From NCBI GenBank assembly GCA_003070825.1, contig QBLP01000055.1, positions 1-13,805 of the forward strand: 13,805 bases of DNA, written 5' to 3'. Source of the DNA: Halanaerobium sp. (GTDB taxonomy: Bacteria; Bacillota; Halanaerobiia; Halanaerobiales; Halanaerobiaceae). Below the pieces are notes generated by a model. It did not search any database. It saw only the letters and a program-made list of their open reading frames with translations, and was not told where the DNA came from. The number at the start of each line of letters is the position of its first letter. Within the stretch, counting starts at the first letter, position 1. The position numbers and the translations under genes were made by a program. This document shows positions 1-6,961 of this stretch, piece by piece.

Positions 1-4
1 TAAT

Positions 5-41
5 AGACCTGCTAATTATTTATTTAATTAGCAGGTCTTTT
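5..41 (+). terminator. Rho-independent terminator of the gene left of the window
   Basis: Bases 5-18 and 25-38 form a perfect 14-bp stem around a 6-base loop (tttatt), followed by a short T run at 38-41. The gene it ends is outside the window. A second, weaker stem (tctgc at 41-45 with gcaga at 56-60) follows directly. Both lie before the first ORF, so they insulate it from upstream transcription. Confidence 0.8.
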
Positions 42-122
42 CTGCTTTATTAAAGGCAGATAAAGTGATAAACTAAAATTAATAATTATTGTAAAATGAT
101 TCCTACAGGGAGTGAATATTAA

Positions 123-734
123 ATGTTTAAAAGTATCAAAACTAAAATGATTATTTTAGTCAGTTTAATGCTCTTTTTATTAATTGCTGGAAGTTCTTTT
201 TATGCTTTCAGACAGTCAGAAAATATTTTAAGTAATACCCTGCAGTCAGAAGCAGAGAATTCAGCCAGGAAATCAGTAGAAACAATTAGACTCTGGACTG
301 AAGAAAAAGGAAAGATAATTCAAAATTTAAGTAATTTAGACAGCATGAAAAGTATGGACTGGGAGCGGCAGTATGATGATTTAAAGCCTATCTCAGATGA
401 TGATCCACAGATAGAATCTTTATTTATAGTTGGACCAGATGGAAATATGAGGGATACAAATCAGTTTGAAACAAGTGTTGCTGATCAGAGTTATTTTCAG
501 CAGGTAACAGCAAATAAAGAACAGGTTTTTTCAGAACCGACAGAAAGTTTTGAGACCGTGCGCCCAATTACCATTATTGCCAGTCCAATATTTAGAGATG
601 ATGAATTTGTGGGAATAGTTGCAGCAGCCAGTGAGGAACAGATTGCAGCAACTGAAGAAATTGTTTCATCTGCAGAAAAGCTGTCAGAATATGCAGAAGA
701 ACTGAAAACTGCAGTCAATCAGTTCAAAATCTAA
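123..734 (+). CDS. Internally deleted methyl-accepting chemotaxis protein (N-terminal sensor joined to C-terminal tail)
   Basis: The 203-residue product starts like a chemoreceptor: a short basic N-terminus, one membrane segment (about residues 8-27), then the first part of an extracellular dCache-like sensor (about 30-165, including SPIFRDDEFVGIVAAA). From residue 167 it reads as the extreme C-terminus of an MCP, with AAASEEQIAATEEI and a tail ending NQFKI. The rest of the sensor, the second membrane segment, HAMP and the CheA/CheW-contacting hairpin are absent; MCPs of this type are usually 600-700 residues, so roughly 450 are missing. The frame is kept across the join (618-629, gttgcagcagcc). 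GVGs of the sensor and the IAAASEEQ motif of the tail would both encode such a sequence, so a short shared repeat could have driven the deletion. SD gggag at 108-112. It cannot signal as a receptor; a decayed gene is the likeliest reading. Confidence 0.8.
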   Translation: MFKSIKTKMIILVSLMLFLLIAGSSFYAFRQSENILSNTLQSEAENSARKSVETIRLWTEEKGKIIQNLSNLDSMKSMDWERQYDDLKPISDDDPQIESLFIVGPDGNMRDTNQFETSVADQSYFQQVTANKEQVFSEPTESFETVRPITIIASPIFRDDEFVGIVAAASEEQIAATEEIVSSAEKLSEYAEELKTAVNQFKI

Positions 735-775
735 AATAAGCAGTTAAATACATTAAAAACTAATGTTTTTCCAAA

Positions 776-805
776 AATTGGGCCGGTAAACGGTGACTGC
801 ACATT
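776..805 (+). repeat. Copy A of a 30-bp inverted near-repeat, upstream of pduO
   Basis: Aligned with the reverse complement of 13771-13800, 26 of 30 bases match without gaps; mismatches are at 782, 785, 795 and 796. The conserved core includes GTAAACGGT and CTGCACATT. This copy ends immediately before the pduO Shine-Dalgarno sequence (aaaggag, 806-812). Function unknown; it could be a dispersed repeat or a cis-regulatory element. Confidence 0.65.
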
Positions 806-819
806 AAAGGAGTGGTCAA

Positions 820-1359
820 ATGAAAATTTATACTAAAAGCGGAGACAAGGGAACAACCAGTCTTTTTGACAACACAAGGGTAGCTAAAGACTCACTGCGG
901 GTTGAAAGCTATGGTACCATCGACGAACTCAATTCTTCACTTGGTTTTGCCAAAAATTTTGTAGAAGAGGAAGAAGTTTATAATATTATTCGTTCAGTTC
1001 AGCGTAAGCTTTTTAACCTGGCGGGTGAGCTGGCAACACCGGACTGGGAGAGTTTTCCGGAGAAAATAACTGAAGAAGATATAGAGTTTTTGGAGCAAAA
1101 AATTGATCACTATTTAGATCAGATGAATAAAAAGGAAAAATCAATGTTTATCATTCCCGGCAGTTCAAAAGCCAGTGGTGCTCTGCATCAGGCACGGACA
1201 ATCTGCAGGAGAGCTGAGCGCAGAATTACTACTCTGGCAGGCGAAGCTGATATCAGCAGGGATCTGCAGAAGTATATTAACCGTCTTTCTGATCTGCTTT
1301 ATACTTTGGCTCGCTATTCAGAAACAGAACTTGACTATGTGGAGTTTAAAAAACAGTGA
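820..1359 (+). CDS. pduO: PduO-type ATP:cob(I)alamin adenosyltransferase
   Basis: Transfers the adenosyl group of ATP to cob(I)alamin, making coenzyme B12 in the cytoplasm. The 179-residue product is the normal length. The N-terminal ATP-binding stretch is clear (IYTKSGDKGTTSLF, residues 3-16), followed by RVESYGTIDELNSSLG (27-42) with the conserved Asp35. F110 of FIIPGSS occupies the position of the Phe that displaces the lower cobalamin ligand in characterised PduO enzymes. The signature ARTICRRAERR (125-135) supplies the ATP-binding arginines, and NRLSDLLYTLARY closes the helical bundle. ATG with SD aaaggag at 806-812, 7-base spacer. The stop overlaps the GTG start of the next gene. No B12 riboswitch or other cobalamin gene is visible nearby, so whether it serves salvage or a B12-dependent pathway cannot be told here. 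Confidence 0.95.
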   Translation: MKIYTKSGDKGTTSLFDNTRVAKDSLRVESYGTIDELNSSLGFAKNFVEEEEVYNIIRSVQRKLFNLAGELATPDWESFPEKITEEDIEFLEQKIDHYLDQMNKKEKSMFIIPGSSKASGALHQARTICRRAERRITTLAGEADISRDLQKYINRLSDLLYTLARYSETELDYVEFKKQ

Positions 1360-1793
1360 GGATCTTAGTTGATGGAGATGGCTGTCCGGTGATTTCAATT
1401 GTTACAGAAGTTGCTGCCGCAGTGGATATAGAATTAATAGTTTATACAGACCTCAATCATCAGCATCAGCTTGACTATGGGACATTAAAAGTAGTTGATC
1501 AGGGTTTTCAATCGGTAGATATGGTGCTCTGTAATAAAATTGAAGCAGGTGACCTGGTTATTACCTCTGATTACGGACTGGCAGCCCTTTCTCTCAGCCA
1601 AAAAGCTAAAGTACTCGGGTTTTCTGGACGCGAATTTACCGATCAGAATATCGAAAGACTTCTGGCCAAAAGACACCGCCAGTTTAAGGAAAGAAAACGC
1701 AGTGGCCGCCATACCAGTCATAAAAAAAGAACTGAAGCAGATGACCAGCGGTTTAGAAATAAGCTGCTCAAATTATTAAACAATAAGCAGTAA
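1356..1793 (+). CDS. YaiI/YqxD family protein (DUF188, UPF0178)
   Basis: A 145-residue protein of the widespread YaiI/YqxD family, whose biochemical role is not established; its fold resembles PIN-type nucleases and acidic residues of the VDADACPV motif are the presumed active site. Here the motif reads RILVDGDGCPV (residues 2-12), with TSDYGLAALSLSQ in the middle and the usual FTDQNIERLL. The C-terminus is strongly basic (KRHRQFKERKRSGRH), as in the family, which suggests nucleic-acid contact. Start is GTG at 1356, overlapping the pduO stop as GTGA, so translation is probably coupled; the nearest SD is ggag at 1341-1344 inside pduO. A GTG start is supported because the family motif begins directly after it. 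Identification is firm, function unknown. Confidence 0.9.
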   Translation: MRILVDGDGCPVISIVTEVAAAVDIELIVYTDLNHQHQLDYGTLKVVDQGFQSVDMVLCNKIEAGDLVITSDYGLAALSLSQKAKVLGFSGREFTDQNIERLLAKRHRQFKERKRSGRHTSHKKRTEADDQRFRNKLLKLLNNKQ

Positions 1794-1849
1794 AATATTA
1801 GTTTAATATTTATCAAATAACTTTCAAAAATTTTAAAGAGGGTGAGCTA

Positions 1850-3118
1850 ATGGATAAACAAAAGAAAACAGTCTATGCCTGGGCCATGTATGACTGGGCT
1901 AATTCCGCCTTTGCCACGGTAATCTTAGCCACAGTGCTGCCGATATTTTATAAAGATGTAGCCGGGATCAATTTACCCGGTAATTTAGCTACTTCCTACT
2001 GGGGTTATACTCAAACAATTGCTATGCTTATAATTGCAGTTATTTCTCCAATTTTGGGGGCAGCTGCTGATTACTCTGATTCGAAAAAGTCTTTCCTCAA
2101 GTTTTTTGTCTTTCTGGGTATTACCGGCACAGCACTTTTGTTCTTTGTCAACGAAGGCAACTACTTACTTGCTTCTTTCTTTTTTATTATTGCCAATATT
2201 GGGTTTTCAGGAGGAAATGTATTTTACGACGGCTTTTTAACAGATGTCAGTGATTCTGAATCCATAGATTATGTTTCCAGTCTGGGATATGCAGCTGGTT
2301 ATCTGGGAGGAGGACTGCTGCTGGCCGTAAACCTTTTGATGATTTCAAAACCTGCTTTATTTGGGATCAGTTCAGTTACTTCAGCAACTCAGATTTCTTT
2401 TGTTACAGTTGCCATCTGGTGGTTTATCTTTTCCCTACCGGCTTTTAAATATCTTCCTGACCCGGAAAAAAGAGTCGAAAAAATTCCCCTGGGAAAATAT
2501 ACTAAAATGGCATTTGGCAGGCTGAAATCAACCTTTGTCCATATCCGCAAGTATCGAGAACTCTGGAAGTTTTTATTGGCTTTCTGGCTTTATAATGATG
2601 GGATTGGAACTATCATCAGGATGGCGACGATTTATGGTCGCGAAGTTGGAATCGGCCAGACTGATTTGATAGGTGCACTCCTTTTGACTCAATTTGTCGG
2701 GATACCTTTTGCCCTGATCTTTGCCAAAATTGCTGGAAAAATAACAGCTAAAAAAGGTATCTATCTGGCTTTAATTATTTATACCGGAATTACTTTTTAC
2801 GGTTATTTTCTGGATTCAGCTCTTGATTTCTGGATTCTGGCTGGGATTGTAGGTATGGTGCAGGGAGGAGCTCAGGCTTTAAGCCGCTCTTTATATGGAG
2901 CTATGGTACCGGAAGCAAAATCAGCAGAGTTTTTTGGTTTTTTTGGAGTTTCCAGCAAATTTGCAGCTATAGTTGGCCCCACCGTTTTTGCCTATACAGG
3001 ACAGCTAACCGGCTCCAGCCGTTATGGAATTATTGCAGTTGCTTCTTTTTTCATACTGGGTATGATATTTTTGAGTAGAGTTGATGTCGAAAAAGGTAAA
3101 CAGGAAGCCAAAAGTTAA
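1850..3118 (+). CDS. MFS transporter of the UMF1 / Atg22-like family
   Basis: A 422-residue polytopic membrane protein with about 12 hydrophobic helices. The family signature is at the N-terminus, YAWAMYDWANSAFATVI (residues 9-25), followed by the first-loop motif PILGAAADYSDSKKSFL, the MFS A-motif equivalent. The central loop (FKYLPDPEKRVEK) separates the two six-helix halves. Later motifs include WLYNDGIGTIIRMATIYG and VQGGAQALSRSLYGAMVPE, both typical of UMF1. Members are related to yeast Atg22, an amino-acid effluxer, but bacterial substrates are mostly unknown, so none is assigned. ATG with SD agaggg at 1836-1841. It follows the DUF188 gene by 56 bases and precedes the phospholipase-like gene by 45, so co-transcription is plausible. 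Confidence 0.9.
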   Translation: MDKQKKTVYAWAMYDWANSAFATVILATVLPIFYKDVAGINLPGNLATSYWGYTQTIAMLIIAVISPILGAAADYSDSKKSFLKFFVFLGITGTALLFFVNEGNYLLASFFFIIANIGFSGGNVFYDGFLTDVSDSESIDYVSSLGYAAGYLGGGLLLAVNLLMISKPALFGISSVTSATQISFVTVAIWWFIFSLPAFKYLPDPEKRVEKIPLGKYTKMAFGRLKSTFVHIRKYRELWKFLLAFWLYNDGIGTIIRMATIYGREVGIGQTDLIGALLLTQFVGIPFALIFAKIAGKITAKKGIYLALIIYTGITFYGYFLDSALDFWILAGIVGMVQGGAQALSRSLYGAMVPEAKSAEFFGFFGVSSKFAAIVGPTVFAYTGQLTGSSRYGIIAVASFFILGMIFLSRVDVEKGKQEAKS

Positions 3119-3163
3119 AGCATTAAAAAATATTGAGGCTTAAAACTAGTGGGAGGTCATAAT

Positions 3164-4051
3164 ATGCCTGATTTCTGGACACATTTAATTGCGGGAGAGG
3201 AAATAGTGGCCGGTCTGGAAGCTAATCAGCTAAAATCACTTTTAAACCAGAACTATCAGCTTTTTAATTACGGCTGTCAGGGAGCAGATTTTTTCTTTTA
3301 CAATGATTTTTTACCCTGGCAGAAAGCAAAAGTGGGTCCTGAAAAAGGGGAGATGGTTCATCAGCTCAGCGGCAGAAAAGTCTTTGCCGAGCTTTTAACT
3401 TCATTTAAGAGAGAAGCTATTTATCTTCAGGCAGAGATCCCCGAGTCTGAATACTGGCAGAATAATCTGGTTTATCTGCTTGGTTTTATCTCCCATTACG
3501 CTCTGGATCGAGAGTGTCATCCTTTTATTATAAAAAATGGGGGCCGCGGAGAAAAGCATAAATTAATTGAGGCCAGTATCGATATTTATATAATGGAAGC
3601 TAAATGGAATCAAAATCCTAAAACAGTCAACCCCCTGCCATATTATCAATTAAAAGAGGAATACCGGGCCAGCCTAAATTATTTTTATCAGCTGATTTTT
3701 GAAAATGTTCTTGGCGAAAGTCTGGATCAAAAACTAATCTGGGATTCGTATTTAGATTTACGTAAATATCACAAACTGTTCAGCACAGACAGTTATTTAA
3801 AATATTATCTTTTTAAAATTTTAAATCTGCTTCTGCCTCAGGATTTAAGTCAGTACAGTTATGCCCTTAATGATAGGGAAGAAGTCTGGTCTAGAGAAAA
3901 ATATCAGCAGTTTGAAAAACATTTCAATAAAGGAATTAAATCAGCTCAAAGCTTAATCGCTGAAACCTTAAAGTATTTTCAATCAGAAAAGTCACTGTCA
4001 GAGACTCTGGCTTTATTTAGTAACAAAAATTTTCTGGGAAAAGAGAACTGA
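3164..4051 (+). CDS. Zinc-dependent phospholipase C-like protein (PF00882 type)
   Basis: A 295-residue protein with the metal-ligand pattern of the zinc-dependent phospholipase C family. Visible candidate ligands are H7 (MPDFWTH), D42 (GCQGADFF), H66 (MVHQLSG), H111, D115 and H119 (SHYALDRECHPFI), and H132/E136 (KHKLIEASID). There is no signal peptide, unlike the secreted clostridial toxins, so this belongs to the poorly characterised intracellular branch; activity on phospholipid is not established. The start is ATG 3164 and not the in-frame GTG at 3149: a good SD (gggagg, 3151-3156) sits 7 bases before the ATG and would lie inside the coding region of the longer form. The gene converges on the sulfurtransferase, with only 24 bases between stops and no clear terminator. 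Confidence 0.85.
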   Translation: MPDFWTHLIAGEEIVAGLEANQLKSLLNQNYQLFNYGCQGADFFFYNDFLPWQKAKVGPEKGEMVHQLSGRKVFAELLTSFKREAIYLQAEIPESEYWQNNLVYLLGFISHYALDRECHPFIIKNGGRGEKHKLIEASIDIYIMEAKWNQNPKTVNPLPYYQLKEEYRASLNYFYQLIFENVLGESLDQKLIWDSYLDLRKYHKLFSTDSYLKYYLFKILNLLLPQDLSQYSYALNDREEVWSREKYQQFEKHFNKGIKSAQSLIAETLKYFQSEKSLSETLALFSNKNFLGKEN

Positions 4052-4075
4052 TATTCTTCCCTTAGTTTTACCGTA

Positions 4076-4999
4076 CTATTTCTTTTCTACTGGTAAGTCA
4101 CTGCGGCTGCTCCAGCCTACCCAGGATTCATCATATAACTTGAGGTTTTCATAACCTATAAGTTTGAGGGCAAAAAAGCTGTGAGCTGCTCTGACTCCAG
4201 TGTGGCACATTGGAGCAATCACTTCTTTGTCTTTAGTTATCCCGTTTTCTTCAAAAAGCTTTTTGAGTTCAGCTGCAGATTTAAAAGTATAATCTTCATT
4301 TAATACTGAATCCCATTCAAGGTGAATAGAATTCGGTATTCTGCCTTTACGGGGAGCCCCAGAATTTGTTTCTTCACCTAAATATTCAGCCTCAGTTCTA
4401 GTATCTAAAACTACAAAATTTTCATTATCAAGGTTTTCAGCTATTGTATCAGAATTAACGATCCATTCATTTTTAACATCTTTAACCACAAAATTACCTT
4501 CCTCTGGATAGTTAGGCAGCATTTTTGTTTCAAAATCTTCAGCCTTCCAGTTATCATAGCCGCCTTCTAAAATTTTCACATTTTGATGTCCATAAACCCT
4601 AAAAATCCACCAGAGTCTGGCTGCCCAGATGCCGCTGTTTTCATCATAGACTATGATTTCTGAATCATTATTTATTCCCTTTTCCTGTGCTGCAGCACTA
4701 AAAGCTTCAGGTTCTGCAATTAAACCCTCAACCCAGCCTTCGGGATTAGAAAAATCATCTGACCACATACTAACTGCCTCTGGTAAATGTCCGAGCAGAT
4801 ATCTGGCACTGTTCCGGACATCAATTATTTTCAGCCTGTTATTTTCATTTTCAAGTTTTTCGTTTAATTCTGCTGCTGAAATTAAAAGTTCAGGATTTTC
4901 AAAACCTCTCTCTGAGACAGCAAGCGCCGTGAAACTAAAAAATATAGAAATTATAATAATTGAATTCAAGATAAGTATAATTTTTTTATCAGTATTCAC
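4076..4999 (-). CDS. Exported two-domain sulfurtransferase (rhodanese)
   Basis: The only minus-strand gene. The 307-residue product has a hydrophobic N-terminal segment (residues 7-27) ending in an AxA-type site (A25-L26-A27), so it is probably secreted or membrane-anchored. Two rhodanese domains follow: domain 1 (about 38-155) is catalytically silent, with Asp in VYDENSGIWAARLWW where active domains have Cys; domain 2 (about 180-300) carries the active Cys265 in the loop CHTGVRA. The family moves sulfane sulfur from thiosulfate or 3-mercaptopyruvate to a thiophilic acceptor. Halanaerobium species are known to reduce thiosulfate and have been linked to rhodanese-like enzymes, so a role there is an attractive inference. 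Start is GTG at 4999-4997; an SD (aggggg, reading leftwards from 5012 to 5007) precedes it by 7 bases. Stop is TAG. Likely monocistronic. Confidence 0.9.
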   Translation of the reverse strand: MNTDKKIILILNSIIIISIFFSFTALAVSERGFENPELLISAAELNEKLENENNRLKIIDVRNSARYLLGHLPEAVSMWSDDFSNPEGWVEGLIAEPEAFSAAAQEKGINNDSEIIVYDENSGIWAARLWWIFRVYGHQNVKILEGGYDNWKAEDFETKMLPNYPEEGNFVVKDVKNEWIVNSDTIAENLDNENFVVLDTRTEAEYLGEETNSGAPRKGRIPNSIHLEWDSVLNEDYTFKSAAELKKLFEENGITKDKEVIAPMCHTGVRAAHSFFALKLIGYENLKLYDESWVGWSSRSDLPVEKK

Positions 5000-5039
5000 T
5001 CTTATTCCCCCTTAAAATACTAATTTTCCTTCATAAACT

Positions 5040-5095
5040 ATTATATACCTTGAATAACAAATTTGCATCATTATTAGCTAAATTAATCATATAAT
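5040..5095. promoter_or_regulatory. Possible divergent promoters between sulfurtransferase and nucleoside hydrolase
   Basis: The 178-base gap between the two divergent genes holds a consensus TATAAT on each strand: minus strand at 5045-5040 for the sulfurtransferase and plus strand at 5090-5095 for the nucleoside hydrolase. Neither has a good -35 at 16-18 bases (at most 3 of 6 matches), and the region is so AT-rich that such boxes arise by chance. Treat as candidates only. Confidence 0.3.
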
Positions 5096-5177
5096 TCTAA
5101 AAAGGCAGGATTTTATTGATTTTTGTTGAAATTAAATTAAGAGAGAATGGAAAAAAATTGACTGTTAGGGGGATAAA

Positions 5178-6092
5178 ATGAAAAAGGTAATCTTAGATTG
5201 TGATAATACAATTGGGCTTAATGAAAAAGATGTAGATGACGGCCTTGCTTTTTTATTTTTACTGGGGCGAGCGGATATTGATCTAATGGCTGTTACAAGT
5301 GTATTTGGTAACAGTAATTTAGAAGATACTTATAATACCACTGAAGGCATGCTTAATGATTTTAAATTAAAAGATCAGGTAAAACATTTAAAAGGGGCTG
5401 CAGAAGCCGGTGATCATCAGACTGAAGCGGCTGAGTTTCTGGCTCAAACGGCTGCTGAGAATAAAGATGAGATAACTCTGATTGCTATTGGACCACTGAC
5501 AAATCTTTATGCTGCCTGGAAAATTGACAATGATTTTTTTAAGAACTTAAAGGAAATTATTATCATGGGTGGTGTAACCGAGCTGCTTCAATTTGGTGAG
5601 GATACAATTGATGAACTTAATCTTACCAGTGATCCAGAAGCTGCAGAGAGAGTTCTTAAAGCAGAGGTTCCGGTTGCTCTAATGTCGGGGAATTTATGTC
5701 TGGCTGCTCGTTTTGGTGAAAAATCATGGCGGCGGGTAAATAGATCAAAAAACAAAGCTGTCCGGGCCTATATTACTGATAAAATAAAACACTGGTATGA
5801 TTATTCATCTGAAATGATTGGTCTAACTGGTTTTTATATGTGGGATGTAGTAGCAGTTGTTTATATGATAGCACCGGAAATCTTCCCCTATAATAAAAGA
5901 AAATTTGTATCCACCGTTGAAGATTTAAAAATTGGTCAGATTAAAACAGAAAAAGCAGAAGGAAAACTGCAGGATGCTGGAATTATTAACCTGCCTTCAA
6001 CTATTCTTGATACTAAGAGGTTTAAGGATCTTGTTTTTTCTGCCTGGGATCAAATAGAAATTATTCCGGAAGGTTATAGCGATGCTGAATAA
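5178..6092 (+). CDS. Inosine/uridine-preferring nucleoside hydrolase family protein
   Basis: Hydrolyses the N-glycosidic bond of ribonucleosides to base and ribose in the cytoplasm (family knowledge). The N-terminal Ca-binding aspartate cluster is present as LDCDN at residues 6-10 and DVDDGLA at 18-24 (D7, D9, D20, D21), but about seven residues longer than the usual DTDPGIDDALA. Further family motifs are AIGPLTNLY, IIIMGGV, ELNLTSDPEAA and MWDVVAVVY; the last keeps the metal-binding Asp but has Trp where His is usual in IU hydrolases. Length 304 is normal. ATG with SD aggggg at 5167-5172. The last ten or so residues overlap, in another frame, sequence recognisable as a glycosyltransferase remnant, so the C-terminus may be a product of the deletion there. 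Substrate preference is open. Confidence 0.88.
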   Translation: MKKVILDCDNTIGLNEKDVDDGLAFLFLLGRADIDLMAVTSVFGNSNLEDTYNTTEGMLNDFKLKDQVKHLKGAAEAGDHQTEAAEFLAQTAAENKDEITLIAIGPLTNLYAAWKIDNDFFKNLKEIIIMGGVTELLQFGEDTIDELNLTSDPEAAERVLKAEVPVALMSGNLCLAARFGEKSWRRVNRSKNKAVRAYITDKIKHWYDYSSEMIGLTGFYMWDVVAVVYMIAPEIFPYNKRKFVSTVEDLKIGQIKTEKAEGKLQDAGIINLPSTILDTKRFKDLVFSAWDQIEIIPEGYSDAE

Positions 6093-6231
6093 AAAAATTT
6101 ATACCTCTGCCAGACGCTGGGAAGAATATGGTGTTTAAAAAACAATTATTTTGATGCATAAAATAAAAATTTTATATTTGCTGGTCTGGAGTCCGGCAAA
6201 ATTAAAAGCCATATATCGTGATGAGCGATAG
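6082..6231 (+). pseudogene. C-terminal remnant of a TIGR04283-type family 2 glycosyltransferase
   Basis: Read in one frame, 6082-6135 encodes MLNKKIYTSARRWEEYGV, then TAA (6136), then a further 30 codons ending SPAKLKAIYRDER before TAG (6229). TSARRW with E/YG and the SPxKLxxIYR ending are, from memory, the typical C-terminus of rSAM/selenodomain-associated transferase 2 (TIGR04283). These proteins are usually about 220-230 residues; the N-terminal three quarters are missing, and the frame closes upstream with TAG at 6055. The remnant overlaps the 3' end of the nucleoside hydrolase in another frame. Its normal partner, a TIGR04282 protein, follows at once, which supports the identification. 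No functional product is expected. Confidence 0.65.
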
Positions 6232-6257
6232 TTTAAATAAGACAGGAGGAGATTATT

Positions 6258-6944
6258 TTGCAGGCTTCATTAGTGCTTATGAGTAGAGCCCCAATAGCAG
6301 GGAAAACCAAGACAAGGCTAGAAAGCCATTTGACAGCAGAAGAATGTGCTGATTTACACAGGGCTTTTTTAAAAGATATTAATTCTAAATTTTTGAATTT
6401 AAAAGAAGTTTATTCTCGACTGGATCTATATTTAAGCTATACACCGGAAGTAAATCAAAATCTATTTAAAGATATAATTGATACTGATTTTATTCGGATT
6501 CCTCAGCGTGGAAAAAATTTGGGTGAGAGGATGTTCAATGCTGTTGCTGATGCCTATCAAAAAAGCAGATTACCTGTAATTATTACCGGCTCAGACCTTC
6601 CCCTCCTGGATCTTGATATTTTTACAGAAGCACTTGCAGGTTTAAAAGAACGGGATATTGTGATTGGTCCTTCAGATGATGGAGGCTATTATCTTTTAGG
6701 TATGAAAAAACCAGAAAAGTCACTTTTTAATTTTGAAGGTTGGGGAAATCAATCAGTTTTAGAGAGGACTATTAAAGAGGCTAGCCGGCATAATCTGAAA
6801 AGTCATTTCTTACCGGAAGCATCAGACGTTGACACTTTTAAGGAATTACTTGACTTAAGATCAAAATTAATTAACATAAATTCAGATTTAAATTATCCAC
6901 ATAATACAAAAAAAATTATCGATAAAATTTTTGCTTATAAATAG
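6258..6944 (+). CDS. TIGR04282/DUF2064 family glycosyltransferase-like protein
   Basis: A 228-residue GT-A-fold nucleotidyl/glycosyltransferase-like protein of the family named rSAM/selenodomain-associated transferase 1, related to CofC. Motifs: SRAPIAGKTKTRL at 9-21 (nucleotide-binding loop), GERM at 89-92, TGSDLPLLD at 110-118 (metal-binding Asp) and GPSDDGGYYLLG at 137-148. The true substrate is unknown; some relatives sit in arsenosugar gene clusters. Start is TTG at 6258, chosen because a strong SD (aggagg, 6244-6249) lies 8 bases upstream and the family motif begins nine residues in. Stop TAG. It would normally act with the transferase whose remnant lies just upstream, so here it may be orphaned. 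Confidence 0.88.
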   Translation: MQASLVLMSRAPIAGKTKTRLESHLTAEECADLHRAFLKDINSKFLNLKEVYSRLDLYLSYTPEVNQNLFKDIIDTDFIRIPQRGKNLGERMFNAVADAYQKSRLPVIITGSDLPLLDLDIFTEALAGLKERDIVIGPSDDGGYYLLGMKKPEKSLFNFEGWGNQSVLERTIKEASRHNLKSHFLPEASDVDTFKELLDLRSKLININSDLNYPHNTKKIIDKIFAYK

Positions 6945-6961
6945 TGATGGAGGTAAATTGT

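Noticed and set aside
753..770. Hairpin aaaaac/gttttt as a terminator of the MCP gene
   Set aside because: A six-pair, nearly all-AT stem without a separate T tract is not distinguishable from background in this AT-rich DNA.
735..819. Cobalamin riboswitch upstream of the adenosyltransferase gene
   Set aside because: The gap is only 85 bases and shows none of the B12-box or GCCACT-type conserved blocks; a B12 riboswitch aptamer is about 200 bases.
1793..1811. AT-only stem after the DUF188 gene as a terminator
   Set aside because: No GC pairs and no T run follow; thermally too weak.
3149..3163. GTG 3149 as the start of the phospholipase-like protein
   Set aside because: It would place the strong gggagg SD inside the gene; the ATG at 3164 is correctly spaced from it and begins the family motif.
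6082..6138. An 18-codon leader peptide or small gene
   Set aside because: It has an SD-like ggaagg 8 bases upstream, but that lies in the nucleoside hydrolase, and the peptide and the sequence after its stop read as a glycosyltransferase C-terminus.
6175..6235. Riboswitch or structured RNA before the TTG start
   Set aside because: Two short stems can be drawn (ttgctgg/ccggcaa and tatcg/cgata), but the sequence is explained as decayed coding DNA and no known aptamer motif is present.
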